Origin: Pseudomonas viciae
GTDB lineage: Bacteria; Pseudomonadota; Gammaproteobacteria; Pseudomonadales; Pseudomonadaceae
Direction of reading: 5' to 3'
Assembly (NCBI RefSeq): GCF_004786035.1
Contig: NZ_CP035088.1
Coordinates: 1,834,001-1,898,000 of the forward strand
Length of the DNA stretch: 64,000 bases
Shown here one piece after another: positions 35,661-45,543 of this stretch. The notes under the pieces were generated by a model. The model was not told the DNA's origin. It saw nothing but the letters and a program-made list of their open reading frames with translations, and ran no database searches. Position 1 is the first letter of the stretch; each line of letters opens with the position of its first letter. The position numbers and the translations under genes were made by a program.

Positions 35661-37025
35661 TTAAAGCCCGGTGAGCATCGCATCGGCCGGGGCATCGGCG
35701 CGTAGCTGTGCGGTGAGCATGAAATACAGGAAACCTACCGCCATGAAACCGAGGAAGATCAGCCCGATCAGCGCGTTGAACCAAGCCATTGCCGCCAGGC
35801 ACACCACGGCCAATACCAAGGCGATGCCGGGTACAAGCGGATAACCCGGCGCCCGGAAGGTGCGTTCCAGGTTGGGTTCGGTTTTACGCAATTTGAACAG
35901 GCTGAGCATGCTCATGATGTACATGACGATGGCGCCGAACACGGCCATGGTGATCATCGCCGCCGTCAGGGTCATGCCGCCGAGGTTGATCAAACCGTCG
36001 CTGTAGATCGCCGCGATGCCGATCAGCCCGCCGGCGATGATGGCCCGGTGCGGGGTCTGGAAGCGGGACAGTTTGGCGAGGGAGGCGGGCAGGTAGCCGG
36101 CGCGGGCCAGGGCGAAGAATTGCCGCGAGTAACCAAGGATGATGCCGTGGAAACTCGCCACCAGGCCGAACAGGCCGATCCATACCAGCATGTGCAACCA
36201 GCCGGAGCTTTCGCCAACCACGGTTTTCATGGCTTGGGGCAGCGGATCGTTGATGTTCGACAGCGTGCGCCAGTCGCCAACACCGCCGGCGAAGAACATC
36301 ACGCCCATGGCCAGGACCACCAGGGTCAGGATGCCGCTGATGTAGGCCTTGGGAATCGTACGTTTTGGGTCCTTGGCTTCTTCAGCGGCCATCGCAGCGC
36401 CTTCGATAGCCAGGAAGAACCAGATGGCGAAGGGAATTGCCGCGAACATCCCCGCAATCGCCGGCGCGCCGAACACATCGGAGCCGGCCCAGCCGTTCAA
36501 GGCAAAGTTACTGAAACTGAACGCCGGGGCCACGACGCCCATGAACACCAGCAGTTCGGCCACCGCCAATACGCAGACGATCAGCTCGAACGTCGCCGCC
36601 AGTTTCACCCCGAGGATGTTCAGGCCCATGAACACGATGTAGGCACCGACCGCCGCGTGTTTCGGGTCCAGGGCCGGGAACTGCACGTTCAGGTAGGCGC
36701 CGATGGCCAGGGCAATGGCCGGTGGGGCGAAGACGAATTCAATCAGTGTCGCCAGCCCGGCGATCAAGCCGCCTTTCTCGCCGAAGGCGCGACGGCTGTA
36801 GGCAAACGGTCCGCCGGCATGAGGAATGGCGGTAGTCAGTTCGGTGAAACTGAAGATGAAGCAGGTGTACATGGCCGCGACCATGAACGATGTCACCAGA
36901 AAGCCCAGCGTCCCGGCAACGCCCCAGCCGTAGCTCCAGCCGAAATACTCGCCGGAAATTACTAAGCCGACGGCGATGCCCCATAAATGCAGGGTGCCCA
37001 GGGTCGGTTTGAGTTGTGTGTTCAT
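35661..37025 (-). CDS. eat: Ethanolamine-type APC permease
   Basis: Amino acid-polyamine-organocation transporter of 454 residues with 12 predicted helices. The N-terminal GTLHLWGIAVGLVISGEYFGW and the loop RRAFGEKGGLIAG fit the ethanolamine permease subgroup (EutP/Eat) common in Pseudomonas. The IEGAAMAAEEAKDPKRTIPKAY segment is a general APC hallmark. No eutBC genes are next to it in this window. Substrate assignment is by resemblance. Confidence 0.8.
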   Translation of the reverse strand: MNTQLKPTLGTLHLWGIAVGLVISGEYFGWSYGWGVAGTLGFLVTSFMVAAMYTCFIFSFTELTTAIPHAGGPFAYSRRAFGEKGGLIAGLATLIEFVFAPPAIALAIGAYLNVQFPALDPKHAAVGAYIVFMGLNILGVKLAATFELIVCVLAVAELLVFMGVVAPAFSFSNFALNGWAGSDVFGAPAIAGMFAAIPFAIWFFLAIEGAAMAAEEAKDPKRTIPKAYISGILTLVVLAMGVMFFAGGVGDWRTLSNINDPLPQAMKTVVGESSGWLHMLVWIGLFGLVASFHGIILGYSRQFFALARAGYLPASLAKLSRFQTPHRAIIAGGLIGIAAIYSDGLINLGGMTLTAAMITMAVFGAIVMYIMSMLSLFKLRKTEPNLERTFRAPGYPLVPGIALVLAVVCLAAMAWFNALIGLIFLGFMAVGFLYFMLTAQLRADAPADAMLTGL

Positions 37026-37186
37026 CGGTGGCTCCCCTTTGATCTATAGCAAAAGCGCTGGAAGGGGGCATTGCAGTGGGCGTGCCAGGGTAGCGGGAGC
37101 CGTCGTAAAGGCTGAAATCGTGTCGTATCGGGGATGTTCGCTGCCGGATCGCTCGGTTTTGTGCTCCAGTTCAGGGCATCAGTGGC

Positions 37187-37304
37187 TGGGCTGGCCTCAT
37201 CGCGAGCAAGCTCGCTCCCACGGGGGATCTTCAGTGGCCACAGACTTTCTATTCACAACAGGTCAAATGTGGGAGCGAGCTTGCTCGCGATGAGGCCATC
37301 CCAG
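37187..37304. repeat. REPIN (inverted pair of REP sequences)
   Basis: Two 36-base arms are almost perfect inverse copies. The left reads CTGGGCTGGCCTCATCGCGA and on; the right begins GTGGGAGCGAGCTTGCTCGC. Each arm also holds the internal GCGAGC palindrome of Pseudomonas REP elements. Such pairs are moved by RAYT transposases encoded elsewhere in the genome. Confidence 0.85.
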
Positions 37305-37323
37305 TTAGCCGAAAAAACCATTC

Positions 37324-37340
37324 TTTACACATTCTTTATC
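37324..37340 (+). promoter_or_regulatory. Candidate KdpE binding site upstream of kdpF
   Basis: TTTACA and TTTATC are spaced 11 bases start to start, about 95 bases before kdpF. The E. coli kdp operator has TTTATA and TTTACA with the same 11-base period. A further TTTACA lies at 37368-37373. No clear sigma70 promoter could be assigned. Confidence 0.45.
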
Positions 37341-37431
37341 ACCCAAGCCCCCCTTAGATCTCGTTCCTTTACAGCCTCCCTGCCGACAATCACTCCACAC
37401 ACGGCACGACGCCGTACCACGGAGAAATCCC

Positions 37432-37521
37432 ATGAGCCTTCTGGACGGGGTGTCGCTGCTGCTGGCAGTGGCGCTGTTCATTTATCTACTGGTCGCGCTG
37501 TTGCGCGCGGATCGGAACTAG
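37432..37521 (+). CDS. kdpF: KdpF small membrane subunit
   Basis: A 29-residue single-helix peptide, MSLLDGVSLLLAVALFIYLL followed by a short basic tail, starting at an ATG with GGAGAAATCCC upstream. KdpF stabilises the KdpABC complex in the inner membrane. It is 8 bases before kdpA, the standard position. Confidence 0.92.
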   Translation: MSLLDGVSLLLAVALFIYLLVALLRADRN

Positions 37522-37529
37522 GAGCGGCT

Positions 37530-39224
37530 ATGCACGGTTATGACTACGGGCTGATCCTCGCCTTTTTCGCGTTGGTGCTGATTCCGGCCCCATTTCTGGG
37601 GCGTTTTTACTACCGGGTGATGGAAGGCCAGCGCACTTGGCTTTCACCCATTCTTGGCCCGCTGGAGCGTGGTTGCTATCGCCTGGCAGGGGTCGATCCC
37701 GCTGTTGAGCAGAGTTGGCAGAAATACACCCTGGCCTTGCTCGCCTTCAACCTGGCGGGTTTTTCGCTGTTGTTCGCAATCCTGCTGTTGCAGGGCCATT
37801 TGCCTCTCAACACTGAGAAAGTGCCGGGCATGGAGTGGACCCAGGCCTTCAACACTGCCGTCAGTTTCATGACCAACACCAACTGGCAGTCCTACAGCGG
37901 CGAAGCGTCCCTGAGCTACCTGAGCCAGATGATCGGCCTGACGGTGCAGAACTTCGTCAGTGCCGCCACCGGCCTGGCCGTGCTGGTGGCGCTGTGTCGC
38001 GGGATCGGGCGCAAATCCACCGCAACGCTGGGTAACTTCTGGGTCGACATGACCCGTGCCACCCTCTACGGGCTGTTGCCTCTGTGCCTGCTGCTGGCGC
38101 TGTTCCTGGTGTGGCAGGGCGTGCCGCAAACTTTCGCGCATTATGTGCACGGGGTGACGATGCAGGGCGTGGATCAGGTGATCCCATTGGGTCCGGCCGC
38201 CAGCCAGATCGCGATCAAGCAACTGGGCACCAACGGCGGCGGTTTCTTCGGCGTCAACTCGGCGCACCCGTTCGAGAACCCGACGGCCTGGAGCAATCTG
38301 TTTGAAGTCGCGTCGATCATCCTGATCCCCGCCGCGCTGGTGTTCACCTTCGGTCATTACGTCAAGGACCTGCGCCAGAGCCGGGCGATCATCGCCTGCA
38401 TGCTTGTGCTGTTTTTGCTCGGCGGCGTCACGTCACTGTGGGCCGAATCCCAGCCCAACCCGGCGCTGAACAACGCCGCTGTGGAGCAGACCGCGCCACT
38501 GGAGGGCAAGGAGGCTCGCTTTGGCACCACCGCCACGGTGCTGTGGTCGGTGACCACCACGGCGGCGTCCAATGGCTCGGTCAACGGCATGCACGATAGC
38601 CTCAACCCGCTCAGCGGCATGGTCTCGCTGGTGAACATGATGGTCGGCGAAGTGATCTTCGGCGGCGTCGGCGCCGGTCTCTACGGGATGTTGCTGAACG
38701 TGCTGATTGCGGTGTTCCTGGCCGGGTTGATGATTGGCCGCACCCCGGAATACCTGGGCAAGAAGCTCGGGGCCAGGGAAGTACAACTGCTGGTGGTAAC
38801 CCTGCTGGTGATGCCCGTGAGCGTGCTGGTACTCGGTGCTATCGCCGCGAGCCTGCCCGGGCCGGTCGCAGCGGTGAGTAACCCTGGCGCCCATGGTTTC
38901 AGCCAGTTGCTGTACGCCTATACCTCGGCGGGGGCGAACAACGGTTCGGCCTTCGCAGGTTTCGGCGCCAACACGCCCTTCCACAACCTGATGCTGGGCC
39001 TGGGCATGTTGATCGGTCGTTTTGGCTACATCCTACCGGTGCTGGCGTTGGCCGGCAGCCTGGCGCTGAAGAAAACCGCGCCGATCGGCCAGAACAGCTT
39101 TCCCACCCACGGTCCGTTGTTTGTGACCTTGTTGACCGTGACCATCCTGCTGGTGGGCGGCCTGACCTTCCTGCCGACCCTGGCCCTGGGCCCGATCGCC
39201 GAACACCTGAGCCTGGGCTTCTGA
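37530..39224 (+). CDS. kdpA: K+-transporting ATPase subunit A
   Basis: Channel-like subunit that selects and passes potassium. The 564 residues form about ten membrane helices. Four selectivity-filter-like loops are present, including [30 protein letters not shown] and [15 protein letters not shown] use the ATG at 37530 with GGAG upstream, since the much longer in-frame extension overlaps kdpF and the REPIN. kdpB follows after 5 bases. Confidence 0.96.
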   Translation: MHGYDYGLILAFFALVLIPAPFLGRFYYRVMEGQRTWLSPILGPLERGCYRLAGVDPAVEQSWQKYTLALLAFNLAGFSLLFAILLLQGHLPLNTEKVPGMEWTQAFNTAVSFMTNTNWQSYSGEASLSYLSQMIGLTVQNFVSAATGLAVLVALCRGIGRKSTATLGNFWVDMTRATLYGLLPLCLLLALFLVWQGVPQTFAHYVHGVTMQGVDQVIPLGPAASQIAIKQLGTNGGGFFGVNSAHPFENPTAWSNLFEVASIILIPAALVFTFGHYVKDLRQSRAIIACMLVLFLLGGVTSLWAESQPNPALNNAAVEQTAPLEGKEARFGTTATVLWSVTTTAASNGSVNGMHDSLNPLSGMVSLVNMMVGEVIFGGVGAGLYGMLLNVLIAVFLAGLMIGRTPEYLGKKLGAREVQLLVVTLLVMPVSVLVLGAIAASLPGPVAAVSNPGAHGFSQLLYAYTSAGANNGSAFAGFGANTPFHNLMLGLGMLIGRFGYILPVLALAGSLALKKTAPIGQNSFPTHGPLFVTLLTVTILLVGGLTFLPTLALGPIAEHLSLGF

Positions 39225-39229
39225 GGGAT

Positions 39230-41290
39230 ATGAAGATGAATATGCCGATGAGCAAAACCGTCGTCGCCAAGGCGCCGGAGCAACCGAAAACCGCCATCTC
39301 CGCCCTGTGGCGGCCAGCCCTGGTACAAGCCTTCGTCAAGCTCGACCCGCGCCAATTGCACCGCGCCCCGGTGATGCTGGTGGTGGAGTTGACCGCGATC
39401 CTCACCACGGTATTGTGCTTCATTCCTGACAACGCCGTGCCGACCTTTGTTGCCGCGCAGATCGCCCTGTGGCTGTGGTTCACCGTGCTGTTCGCCAACT
39501 TCGCCGAAGCCTTGGCCGAGGGGCGCGGCAAGGCCCGGGCTGACAGTCTCAAGGCCGGCAGCGAAGGGCTGAGCGCACGTCGCCAGACCGCCGACGGTTT
39601 TGAAGATGTCCCCGCTACCCGTTTGCGCAAAGGCGATGTGGTGCGCGTCGCAGCCGGGGAGATGATCCCCGGCGACGGTGAAGTGATCGAAGGCATCGCT
39701 GCGGTCAACGAGGCGGCGATCACTGGCGAGTCGGCACCGGTCATCCGCGAATCCGGCGGGGATCGCTCGGCCGTCACCGGCAATACGCGGCTGGTCTCCG
39801 ACTGGTTGCTGATACGCATCACCAGCAACCCTGGCGAGTCCACCCTGGACCGCATGATCGCGTTGGTCGAAGGCGCCAAGCGCCAGAAAACCCCGAATGA
39901 AGTGGCGCTGGATATCCTGCTGATCGGCCTGACGCTGATCTTCCTGCTGGTGGTGGTGACGCTGCAACCGTTCGCCCATTTCGCCAACGGCAACCTGCCG
40001 CTGGTGTTTCTGGTGGCGCTGTTGGTGACGTTGATTCCCACCACCATCGGCGGGCTGCTGTCGGCCATCGGCATTGCCGGGATGGATCGGCTGGTGCGCC
40101 TGAACGTGATCGCCAAGTCCGGCCGCGCGGTAGAGGCGGCGGGGGACGTGCATGTGTTGATGCTGGACAAGACCGGCACCATCACCTTTGGCAATCGTCG
40201 CTGTGCAGCGGTCTATACCGCCCCTGGTGTGAGCACCAAAGAGCTGGCCGAAGGCGCGCTGTTCGCTTCGCTGGCCGACGACACGGCTGAGGGCAAGTCT
40301 ATCGTCGAGTACCTGCGAGGCTTGCATGCGCAACCCGAACCAAGCCATGAGGCGTTGACCGCCGTACCGTTCAGTGCTGAAACCCGGTTGTCGGGTGTCG
40401 ATTATCAGGGGCGCATTTACCGCAAGGGCGCCGTGGATTCGCTGCTGAGCTTTATCGGCCTGGCAAAAACCGAGTTGCCGCCAGCGTTGGCCCGGGAGGT
40501 CGACAAGATTGCCCAAAGCGGCGGTACGCCATTGTTGGTCTGTGTTGACGGCAAACTGTTGGGTGCCATTCATCTGAAGGATGTGGTCAAGCCCGGTATC
40601 CGCGAGCGTTTCGCCGAGCTGCGCAAGCTGGGGATCCGTACCGTGATGGTCACCGGCGACAACCCGCTGACCGCCGCTGCGATTGCTGCCGAGGCGGGTG
40701 TCGATGACGTGCTGGCCGAGGCCACGCCGGAGAAAAAACTGGCGCGCATCCGTCATGAGCAGAACGACGGTCGGCTGGTAGCGATGTGCGGCGACGGCGC
40801 CAACGACGCTCCGGCCCTGGCTCAGGCGGATGTCGGCATGGCGATGAACGACGGCACGCAAGCGGCGCGGGAGGCGGCCAACATGGTCGACCTCGACAGC
40901 GACCCGACCAAGTTGCTGGACGTGGTGCAGATCGGCAAGGAGTTGCTGGTGACCCGTGGCGCGCTGACGACGTTTTCCATCGCCAATGACATCGCCAAGT
41001 ACTTCGCGATCCTGCCGGCGCTGTTCGCCTCGATCTATCCACAGCTCGGGGTGTTGAACGTGATGCACCTGAGCAGCCCGCAGAGCGCGATCCTCTCGGC
41101 CATCGTCTTCAACGCTTTGATCATTGTGGTGCTGATCCCCCTGGCTTTGCGTGGCGTCCGGGTGCAAGCGGCGAGCGCGGCGGCGCTGTTGCGGCGCAAT
41201 CTGTTGATCTATGGCCTGGGTGGGATCGTGGTGCCGTTCGTGGGGATCAAGGCGATCGACATGTTGCTGACGGCGTTGGGGCTGGTTTGA
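39230..41290 (+). CDS. kdpB: K+-transporting ATPase subunit B (P-type ATPase)
   Basis: Catalytic P-type ATPase of the Kdp complex, 686 residues. TGES lies in the actuator domain, the phosphorylated Asp in [12 protein letters not shown], and the nucleotide-domain hinge [16 protein letters not shown] follows. Four ATG codons stand within the first seven codons (39230, 39236, 39242, 39248), so the exact start is open. It is translated directly after kdpA. Confidence 0.96.
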   Translation: MKMNMPMSKTVVAKAPEQPKTAISALWRPALVQAFVKLDPRQLHRAPVMLVVELTAILTTVLCFIPDNAVPTFVAAQIALWLWFTVLFANFAEALAEGRGKARADSLKAGSEGLSARRQTADGFEDVPATRLRKGDVVRVAAGEMIPGDGEVIEGIAAVNEAAITGESAPVIRESGGDRSAVTGNTRLVSDWLLIRITSNPGESTLDRMIALVEGAKRQKTPNEVALDILLIGLTLIFLLVVVTLQPFAHFANGNLPLVFLVALLVTLIPTTIGGLLSAIGIAGMDRLVRLNVIAKSGRAVEAAGDVHVLMLDKTGTITFGNRRCAAVYTAPGVSTKELAEGALFASLADDTAEGKSIVEYLRGLHAQPEPSHEALTAVPFSAETRLSGVDYQGRIYRKGAVDSLLSFIGLAKTELPPALAREVDKIAQSGGTPLLVCVDGKLLGAIHLKDVVKPGIRERFAELRKLGIRTVMVTGDNPLTAAAIAAEAGVDDVLAEATPEKKLARIRHEQNDGRLVAMCGDGANDAPALAQADVGMAMNDGTQAAREAANMVDLDSDPTKLLDVVQIGKELLVTRGALTTFSIANDIAKYFAILPALFASIYPQLGVLNVMHLSSPQSAILSAIVFNALIIVVLIPLALRGVRVQAASAAALLRRNLLIYGLGGIVVPFVGIKAIDMLLTALGLV

Positions 41291-41319
41291 GCCTGTTAAC
41301 GACACCAACTTTTGACGTT

Positions 41320-41348
41320 GTTGCGAGGGGATTTATCCCCTCGCCACA
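41320..41348. repeat. REP-like hairpin between kdpB and kdpC
   Basis: GCGAGGGGATTTATCCCCTCGC is a near-perfect palindrome inside the kdp operon, the same element as at 49221. It may influence relative mRNA stability of kdpAB and kdpC. Confidence 0.65.
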
Positions 41349-41375
41349 GATGTGTTTTCAACTGAGGAAATTTGG

Positions 41376-41921
41376 ATGTTCACATTAATTCGTCCGGCCT
41401 TGAGCCTGCTATTGCTGATGACCCTGATCACCGGCGTCGCTTACCCACTGCTGGTCACTGGCGTGGCGCAAGTCGCCTTTCCCTCCCAGGCCAACGGCAG
41501 CCTGATCGTCGATGCCGCCGGCAAGGTTCGTGGCTCGACGTTGATTGCCCAGGATTTCACTGGCGATGCCTGGTTTCATCCACGGCCATCGGCCGGGGCC
41601 TTCGCCACGGTAGCCAGCGGCGCCAGCAACTATTCTCCGAGCAACCCGGCCCTGGCGACGCGGGTGATCGAAGACGCCGGCAAACTGCAAGTGCCCGGTC
41701 AGGGCCCGGTACCGCTGGCGCTGTTGACCACCTCCGGCAGCGGGTTGGACCCGCACTTGCCACCGGCCGCGATTGCCTATCAACTGGCGCGTGTCGCCGC
41801 GGCGCGTAACCTGCCGGTTTCGACGGTGCAGCAATTGCTCGATGCCCACATCGAGCAACCCCTGGTGGGGCCGCCGGTGGTGAATGTGCTGGCGTTGAAT
41901 CTGGCCCTGGAAAAACTGTAA
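41376..41921 (+). CDS. kdpC: K+-transporting ATPase subunit C
   Basis: Accessory subunit of KdpFABC, 181 residues with one N-terminal membrane helix (about residues 8-30) and a periplasmic domain. Family motifs visible are [19 protein letters not shown] and [22 protein letters not shown]. The start is the ATG at 41376 with GAGGAAAT upstream. Confidence 0.95.
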   Translation: MFTLIRPALSLLLLMTLITGVAYPLLVTGVAQVAFPSQANGSLIVDAAGKVRGSTLIAQDFTGDAWFHPRPSAGAFATVASGASNYSPSNPALATRVIEDAGKLQVPGQGPVPLALLTTSGSGLDPHLPPAAIAYQLARVAAARNLPVSTVQQLLDAHIEQPLVGPPVVNVLALNLALEKL

Positions 41922-41937
41922 ACCTGTGGAAGTAGAG

Positions 41938-42031
41938 CCTGTGGGAGCAAAGCTTGCTCGCGATCAGGACGACACGGTTCAACGGCAGAACCGCGTTATC
42001 GTTCATCGCGAGCAAGCTTTGCTCCCACAGG
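41938..42031. repeat. REPIN between kdpC and kdpD
   Basis: CCTGTGGGAGCAAAGCTTGC opens the left arm, and an inverted copy ending GCTTTGCTCCCACAGG closes the right. Both contain a GCTCGCGAT / ATCGCGAGC core. The pair lies in the gap before kdpD. Confidence 0.85.
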
Positions 42032-42067
42032 GTGATTGAACATATTCGAAACAAGAGATCCCCCAGC

Positions 42068-44719
42068 ATGAGCGACTCCGGCCGCGCCGACGCACTGTTA
42101 GCCAATCTGCCCCGCAACGACCGTGGCCGGCTCAAGGTTTTCCTTGGCGCGGCGCCCGGTGTCGGCAAGACCTTCGCCATGCTGCAAGCAGCCCACACTC
42201 AACTGCGCCAAGGCGTGAAAGTTGTCGCCGGTGTGGTGGAAACCCACGGTCGTGCCGAAACCGAAGCGCTGCTGGGCGGCCTGGTGCAGCAACCGTTGGT
42301 GCGTTCGGAGTATCGCGGGGTGATGCTCGAAGAGATGGACCTCGACGGCTTGCTCGCGGCCCGGCCGGCCCTGGTGCTGGTGGACGAACTGGCCCACAGC
42401 AACGCCCCCGGCAGCCGCCACGCCAAGCGCTGGCAAGACATTCAGGACCTCCTCGCCGCCGGCATCGATGTCTACACCACCGTCAACGTCCAGCATCTGG
42501 AAAGCCTCAACGATCAGGTCCGCGGCATCACCGGTGTGCAGGTTCGCGAGACACTCCCGGACTGGGTCTTGCAGGAGGCCGATGAACTGCTGCTGATCGA
42601 CCTGCCATCGCGCGAGCTGCTGGAGCGTCTGCGCGATGGCAAGGTTTATGTGCCGGAGCAGGCGCGGGCGGCAATCGATGCGTTTTTCACCCAGACCAAC
42701 CTGACCGCGTTGCGTGAACTGGCCATGCAAACCGCCGCGGCTCAGGTCGACAACGACCTTACCCAGGGTTATCGACAACTGGGCCAGGCCGCTCCGGCGG
42801 TGCGCGGGCGACTGCTGGTGGGGGTCGACGGTGACGTTCAGGCTGAACGTCTGGTACGCCACGCCAGCCGCGTTGCCCAGCGCCGACATCTGCCGTGGAG
42901 CCTGGTGCATGTGGACAACGGTGGCGCGCGGGACGAGTCGTCGCGCCAATACCTGCAAAGTGCTCAGCAACTGGCTGAGCGTCTCGGCGGGGAAGTGGTG
43001 CTGCTGCGGGCCGGCGAAGTCGCCAAGACCTTGATCCAGCACGCCACCGAGCGACGCGCGACGTTGGTGCTGGTGGGGCAGTCGCGGCCACGCCTGCGCA
43101 GGCGGCTGTTCGGTGGCGGCCTCGCTTCACGCCTGCTGCGCGATGCACGGGGCCTGGAAATCAATGTGCTGGACAGCGATGAACAACCGCGTCCCGCTCG
43201 CGTGCGTTCAAGTGCGGTGCAGACGGGGTTTGACTATGTGCTGGCGCTGCTGGCGACCGTGGCGGCCAGCGCCTTGGCCTGGGGCGTTTCGGGGTTGCTG
43301 GCGTTGCCCAATATTTCCCTGGTGTTTCTGATGGCGGTGTTGCTGGTAGCGGTACGCAGCAGCCTCGGCCCGGCGTTGGCCTGCGCGGCGCTGTCGTTCC
43401 TGGCTTATGATTTTCTGTTCATCCCGCCGAATTTTTCCCTCACCATCCAGCGTGAGGAAGATGTGCTGACGCTGGTGTTTTTCTTGCTGATGGCCGCCCT
43501 GACCGGCAACCTCGCGGCCCGTCAGCGCCGCCAGTTGCAGGCCCTGCGTGATACCCAGCAGGAAACCGGTGAGTTGCTCGATCTGTCGCGCAAACTCACT
43601 GCCGCCACCGACCGCCAGGCAGTGGTCAGCGCCGCCGCGCAGCACCTCAACAGCTTGCACGATTTGCAGCTTTGCTTGCTTAACCGCGACAGCCAGGGCA
43701 GTTGGAAGGTCGAGACCGGCGAGCCGTTGACCTTCACCGAAGCCGAACGTGCGGCGGCCGACTGGGCCTGGCAGCACGATCAGCCGGCCGGGGCTGGCAC
43801 CGGGACGCTGCCGTCCGGGCGCTGGTGGTGGTGGCCGTTGTCGGCGGAGGGTGGGCCGCTGGCGCTGCTGGGCGTGTGCCCGAACGAAGGCAAGCCGCTG
43901 AGTGGCCAGCGACGCCGCTTGCTGGCCGCCCTCAGTCAGCCCCTGGCCCAGGCGCTGGCACGGGCGCAATTGGCCCAGGACCTGGAAGCGGCACGCTTGC
44001 ATGGCGAGACCGAGCAACTGCGCAGCGCCTTGCTGGCGTCGGTGTCCCACGACTTGCGCACGCCGCTGACGTCCATGCGCGGCAGCATCGACAGTCTGCT
44101 GGCGCTGGGGGAGGCGATCCCGCTGGCGGATCGTCGTGAACTGCTCGAAGGCACCCGCGATGAGGCCGAGCGGCTGGATCGCTACATCCAGAACCTGCTG
44201 GACATGACCCGTCTCGGCCACGGCGCCCTGAAGCTGGCGCGGGACTGGGTGGCGCCGGCCGATATCGTCGGCAGCGCGCTGAACCGTCTGCGGGCGGTGC
44301 TGGCACCGCTGGCGGTCGGCGTCGAAGTGCCTGCCGAGTTGCCCTTGCTGTATGTCCACGCGGCGTTGATCGAGCAGGCCCTGGTCAACGTACTGGAGAA
44401 CGCCGCGCGATTTTCACCGGCCCACGGGCGGTTGCTGCTGAGCGCCGGCACGACCGACAGCGAAGTGTTTTTTGCCGTCGCCGATGAAGGGCCGGGGATC
44501 CCTCAGGAAGAGCGGGAGAAAATCTTTGATATGTTCTACACCGCCGCCCGCGGCGATCGGGGTGGGCAGGGCACCGGGCTGGGGCTGGCAATCTGTCAGG
44601 GCATGGTCGGCGCCCACGGTGGACGAATCAGCGTCGACGACGGCCTCGACGGGCGTGGCACCTGCATCACGTTGCACCTGCCGTTGCAGCCTCAGCCGGG
44701 CATGGACGATGAAGCCTGA
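42068..44719 (+). CDS. kdpD: Sensor histidine kinase KdpD
   Basis: Potassium-responsive kinase of 883 residues. The N-terminal KdpD domain has Walker A GAAPGVGKTFAM and DELAHSNAPGSRH. A USP-like domain follows at about 235-360, then four membrane helices (about 390-480) and a GAF-like region. The kinase part has the phosphorylated His in SVSHDLRTPLTS, an N-box near NVLENAARFSP, and G-boxes. I start at the ATG at 42068. It controls kdpFABC through KdpE. Confidence 0.95.
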   Translation: MSDSGRADALLANLPRNDRGRLKVFLGAAPGVGKTFAMLQAAHTQLRQGVKVVAGVVETHGRAETEALLGGLVQQPLVRSEYRGVMLEEMDLDGLLAARPALVLVDELAHSNAPGSRHAKRWQDIQDLLAAGIDVYTTVNVQHLESLNDQVRGITGVQVRETLPDWVLQEADELLLIDLPSRELLERLRDGKVYVPEQARAAIDAFFTQTNLTALRELAMQTAAAQVDNDLTQGYRQLGQAAPAVRGRLLVGVDGDVQAERLVRHASRVAQRRHLPWSLVHVDNGGARDESSRQYLQSAQQLAERLGGEVVLLRAGEVAKTLIQHATERRATLVLVGQSRPRLRRRLFGGGLASRLLRDARGLEINVLDSDEQPRPARVRSSAVQTGFDYVLALLATVAASALAWGVSGLLALPNISLVFLMAVLLVAVRSSLGPALACAALSFLAYDFLFIPPNFSLTIQREEDVLTLVFFLLMAALTGNLAARQRRQLQALRDTQQETGELLDLSRKLTAATDRQAVVSAAAQHLNSLHDLQLCLLNRDSQGSWKVETGEPLTFTEAERAAADWAWQHDQPAGAGTGTLPSGRWWWWPLSAEGGPLALLGVCPNEGKPLSGQRRRLLAALSQPLAQALARAQLAQDLEAARLHGETEQLRSALLASVSHDLRTPLTSMRGSIDSLLALGEAIPLADRRELLEGTRDEAERLDRYIQNLLDMTRLGHGALKLARDWVAPADIVGSALNRLRAVLAPLAVGVEVPAELPLLYVHAALIEQALVNVLENAARFSPAHGRLLLSAGTTDSEVFFAVADEGPGIPQEEREKIFDMFYTAARGDRGGQGTGLGLAICQGMVGAHGGRISVDDGLDGRGTCITLHLPLQPQPGMDDEA

Positions 44720-44767
44720 GCGGCGCTGCGTTATTCTCTTTTCACCTGATTGCCTTGAATGGACCCC

Positions 44768-45466
44768 ATGAGCCAGACCGCGACCCTTTTGGTCATCGAT
44801 GACGAACCGCAGATCCGCAAATTCCTGCGCATCAGCCTGACTTCCCAGGGCTACAAGGTGCTGGAAGCCGGCACCGGTACCGAAGGCCTGGCCCTGGCGG
44901 CGCTGAATAAGCCCGATTTGCTGGTGCTCGACCTGGGCCTGCCAGATATGGACGGCCAGCACGTGCTGCGCGAGTTTCGCCAGTGGTCGACGGTGCCGGT
45001 ACTGGTGCTCTCGGTGCGGGCCAGCGAAGCGCAGAAGGTCGAGGCGCTGGACAACGGCGCCAACGATTACGTGACCAAGCCGTTCGGCATCCAGGAGTTC
45101 CTCGCCCGCGTCCGCGCACTGCTGCGCCAGGCCCCGGCAGGCGAACCCCAGGAAGCGGCGCTGCGGTTCGGCCCGCTGACGGTGGACCTGGCGTATCGCC
45201 GGGTGCTGTTGGACGGCGCCGAAGTGGCCCTGACCCGCAAGGAGTACGCGGTGCTGGCGCAACTGGCACGACACCCGGGGCGGGTCATCAGCCAGCAGCA
45301 ATTGCTCAAGGACATCTGGGGCCCAACCCACACCGAAGACACTCATTACTTGCGGATCGTGGTCGGTCATCTGCGTCAGAAACTGGCCGACGATCCGACC
45401 CGGCCGAGATTCATTGCGACCGAGGCGGGGGTGGGGTATCGGTTGTTGGAAGAGGGTGGCAGTTAG
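44768..45466 (+). CDS. kdpE: Response regulator KdpE
   Basis: OmpR-type regulator of 232 residues. The receiver domain has the acidic pair in VIDDEPQIRK, the phosphorylated Asp in LDLGLPDMDG and the Lys in YVTKPFG. A winged-helix DNA-binding domain covers about 130-230. The ATG at 44768 is preferred to the one three codons upstream (44759), matching the usual start of KdpE. Confidence 0.95.
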   Translation: MSQTATLLVIDDEPQIRKFLRISLTSQGYKVLEAGTGTEGLALAALNKPDLLVLDLGLPDMDGQHVLREFRQWSTVPVLVLSVRASEAQKVEALDNGANDYVTKPFGIQEFLARVRALLRQAPAGEPQEAALRFGPLTVDLAYRRVLLDGAEVALTRKEYAVLAQLARHPGRVISQQQLLKDIWGPTHTEDTHYLRIVVGHLRQKLADDPTRPRFIATEAGVGYRLLEEGGS

Positions 45467-45488
45467 TTTTTCACTGCCTGGGCTGCCG

Positions 45489-45512
45489 CCATCGCGAGCT
45501 TGCTCGCGATGA
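45489..45512. repeat. Single REP palindrome after kdpE
   Basis: CATCGCGAG and CTCGCGATG flank CTTG. It sits between the convergent kdpE and patatin genes. Confidence 0.75.
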
Positions 45513-45543
45513 GGCCTGCGCAATCAATCGAGATTTCCCGGAT

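Larger units (their letters stand above)
37026..37431. other. 406-base gap between eat and kdp: REPIN plus kdp control region
   Basis: Divergent promoter region for the permease (left) and kdp (right). It contains the inverted REP pair at 37187-37304 and the candidate KdpE site at 37324-37340, listed separately. I see no gene in it. Confidence 0.6.

Noticed and set aside
36048..36965. 305-codon open frame opposite the permease gene
   Set aside because: Low-complexity Gly/Gln/His-rich translation typical of an antisense frame; the permease is certain.
39026..41308. 760-codon open frame on the minus strand opposite kdpB
   Set aside because: It mirrors the high third-position G+C of kdpB, is rich in Gln, His and Arg, and has no recognisable domain; kdpB itself is certain.
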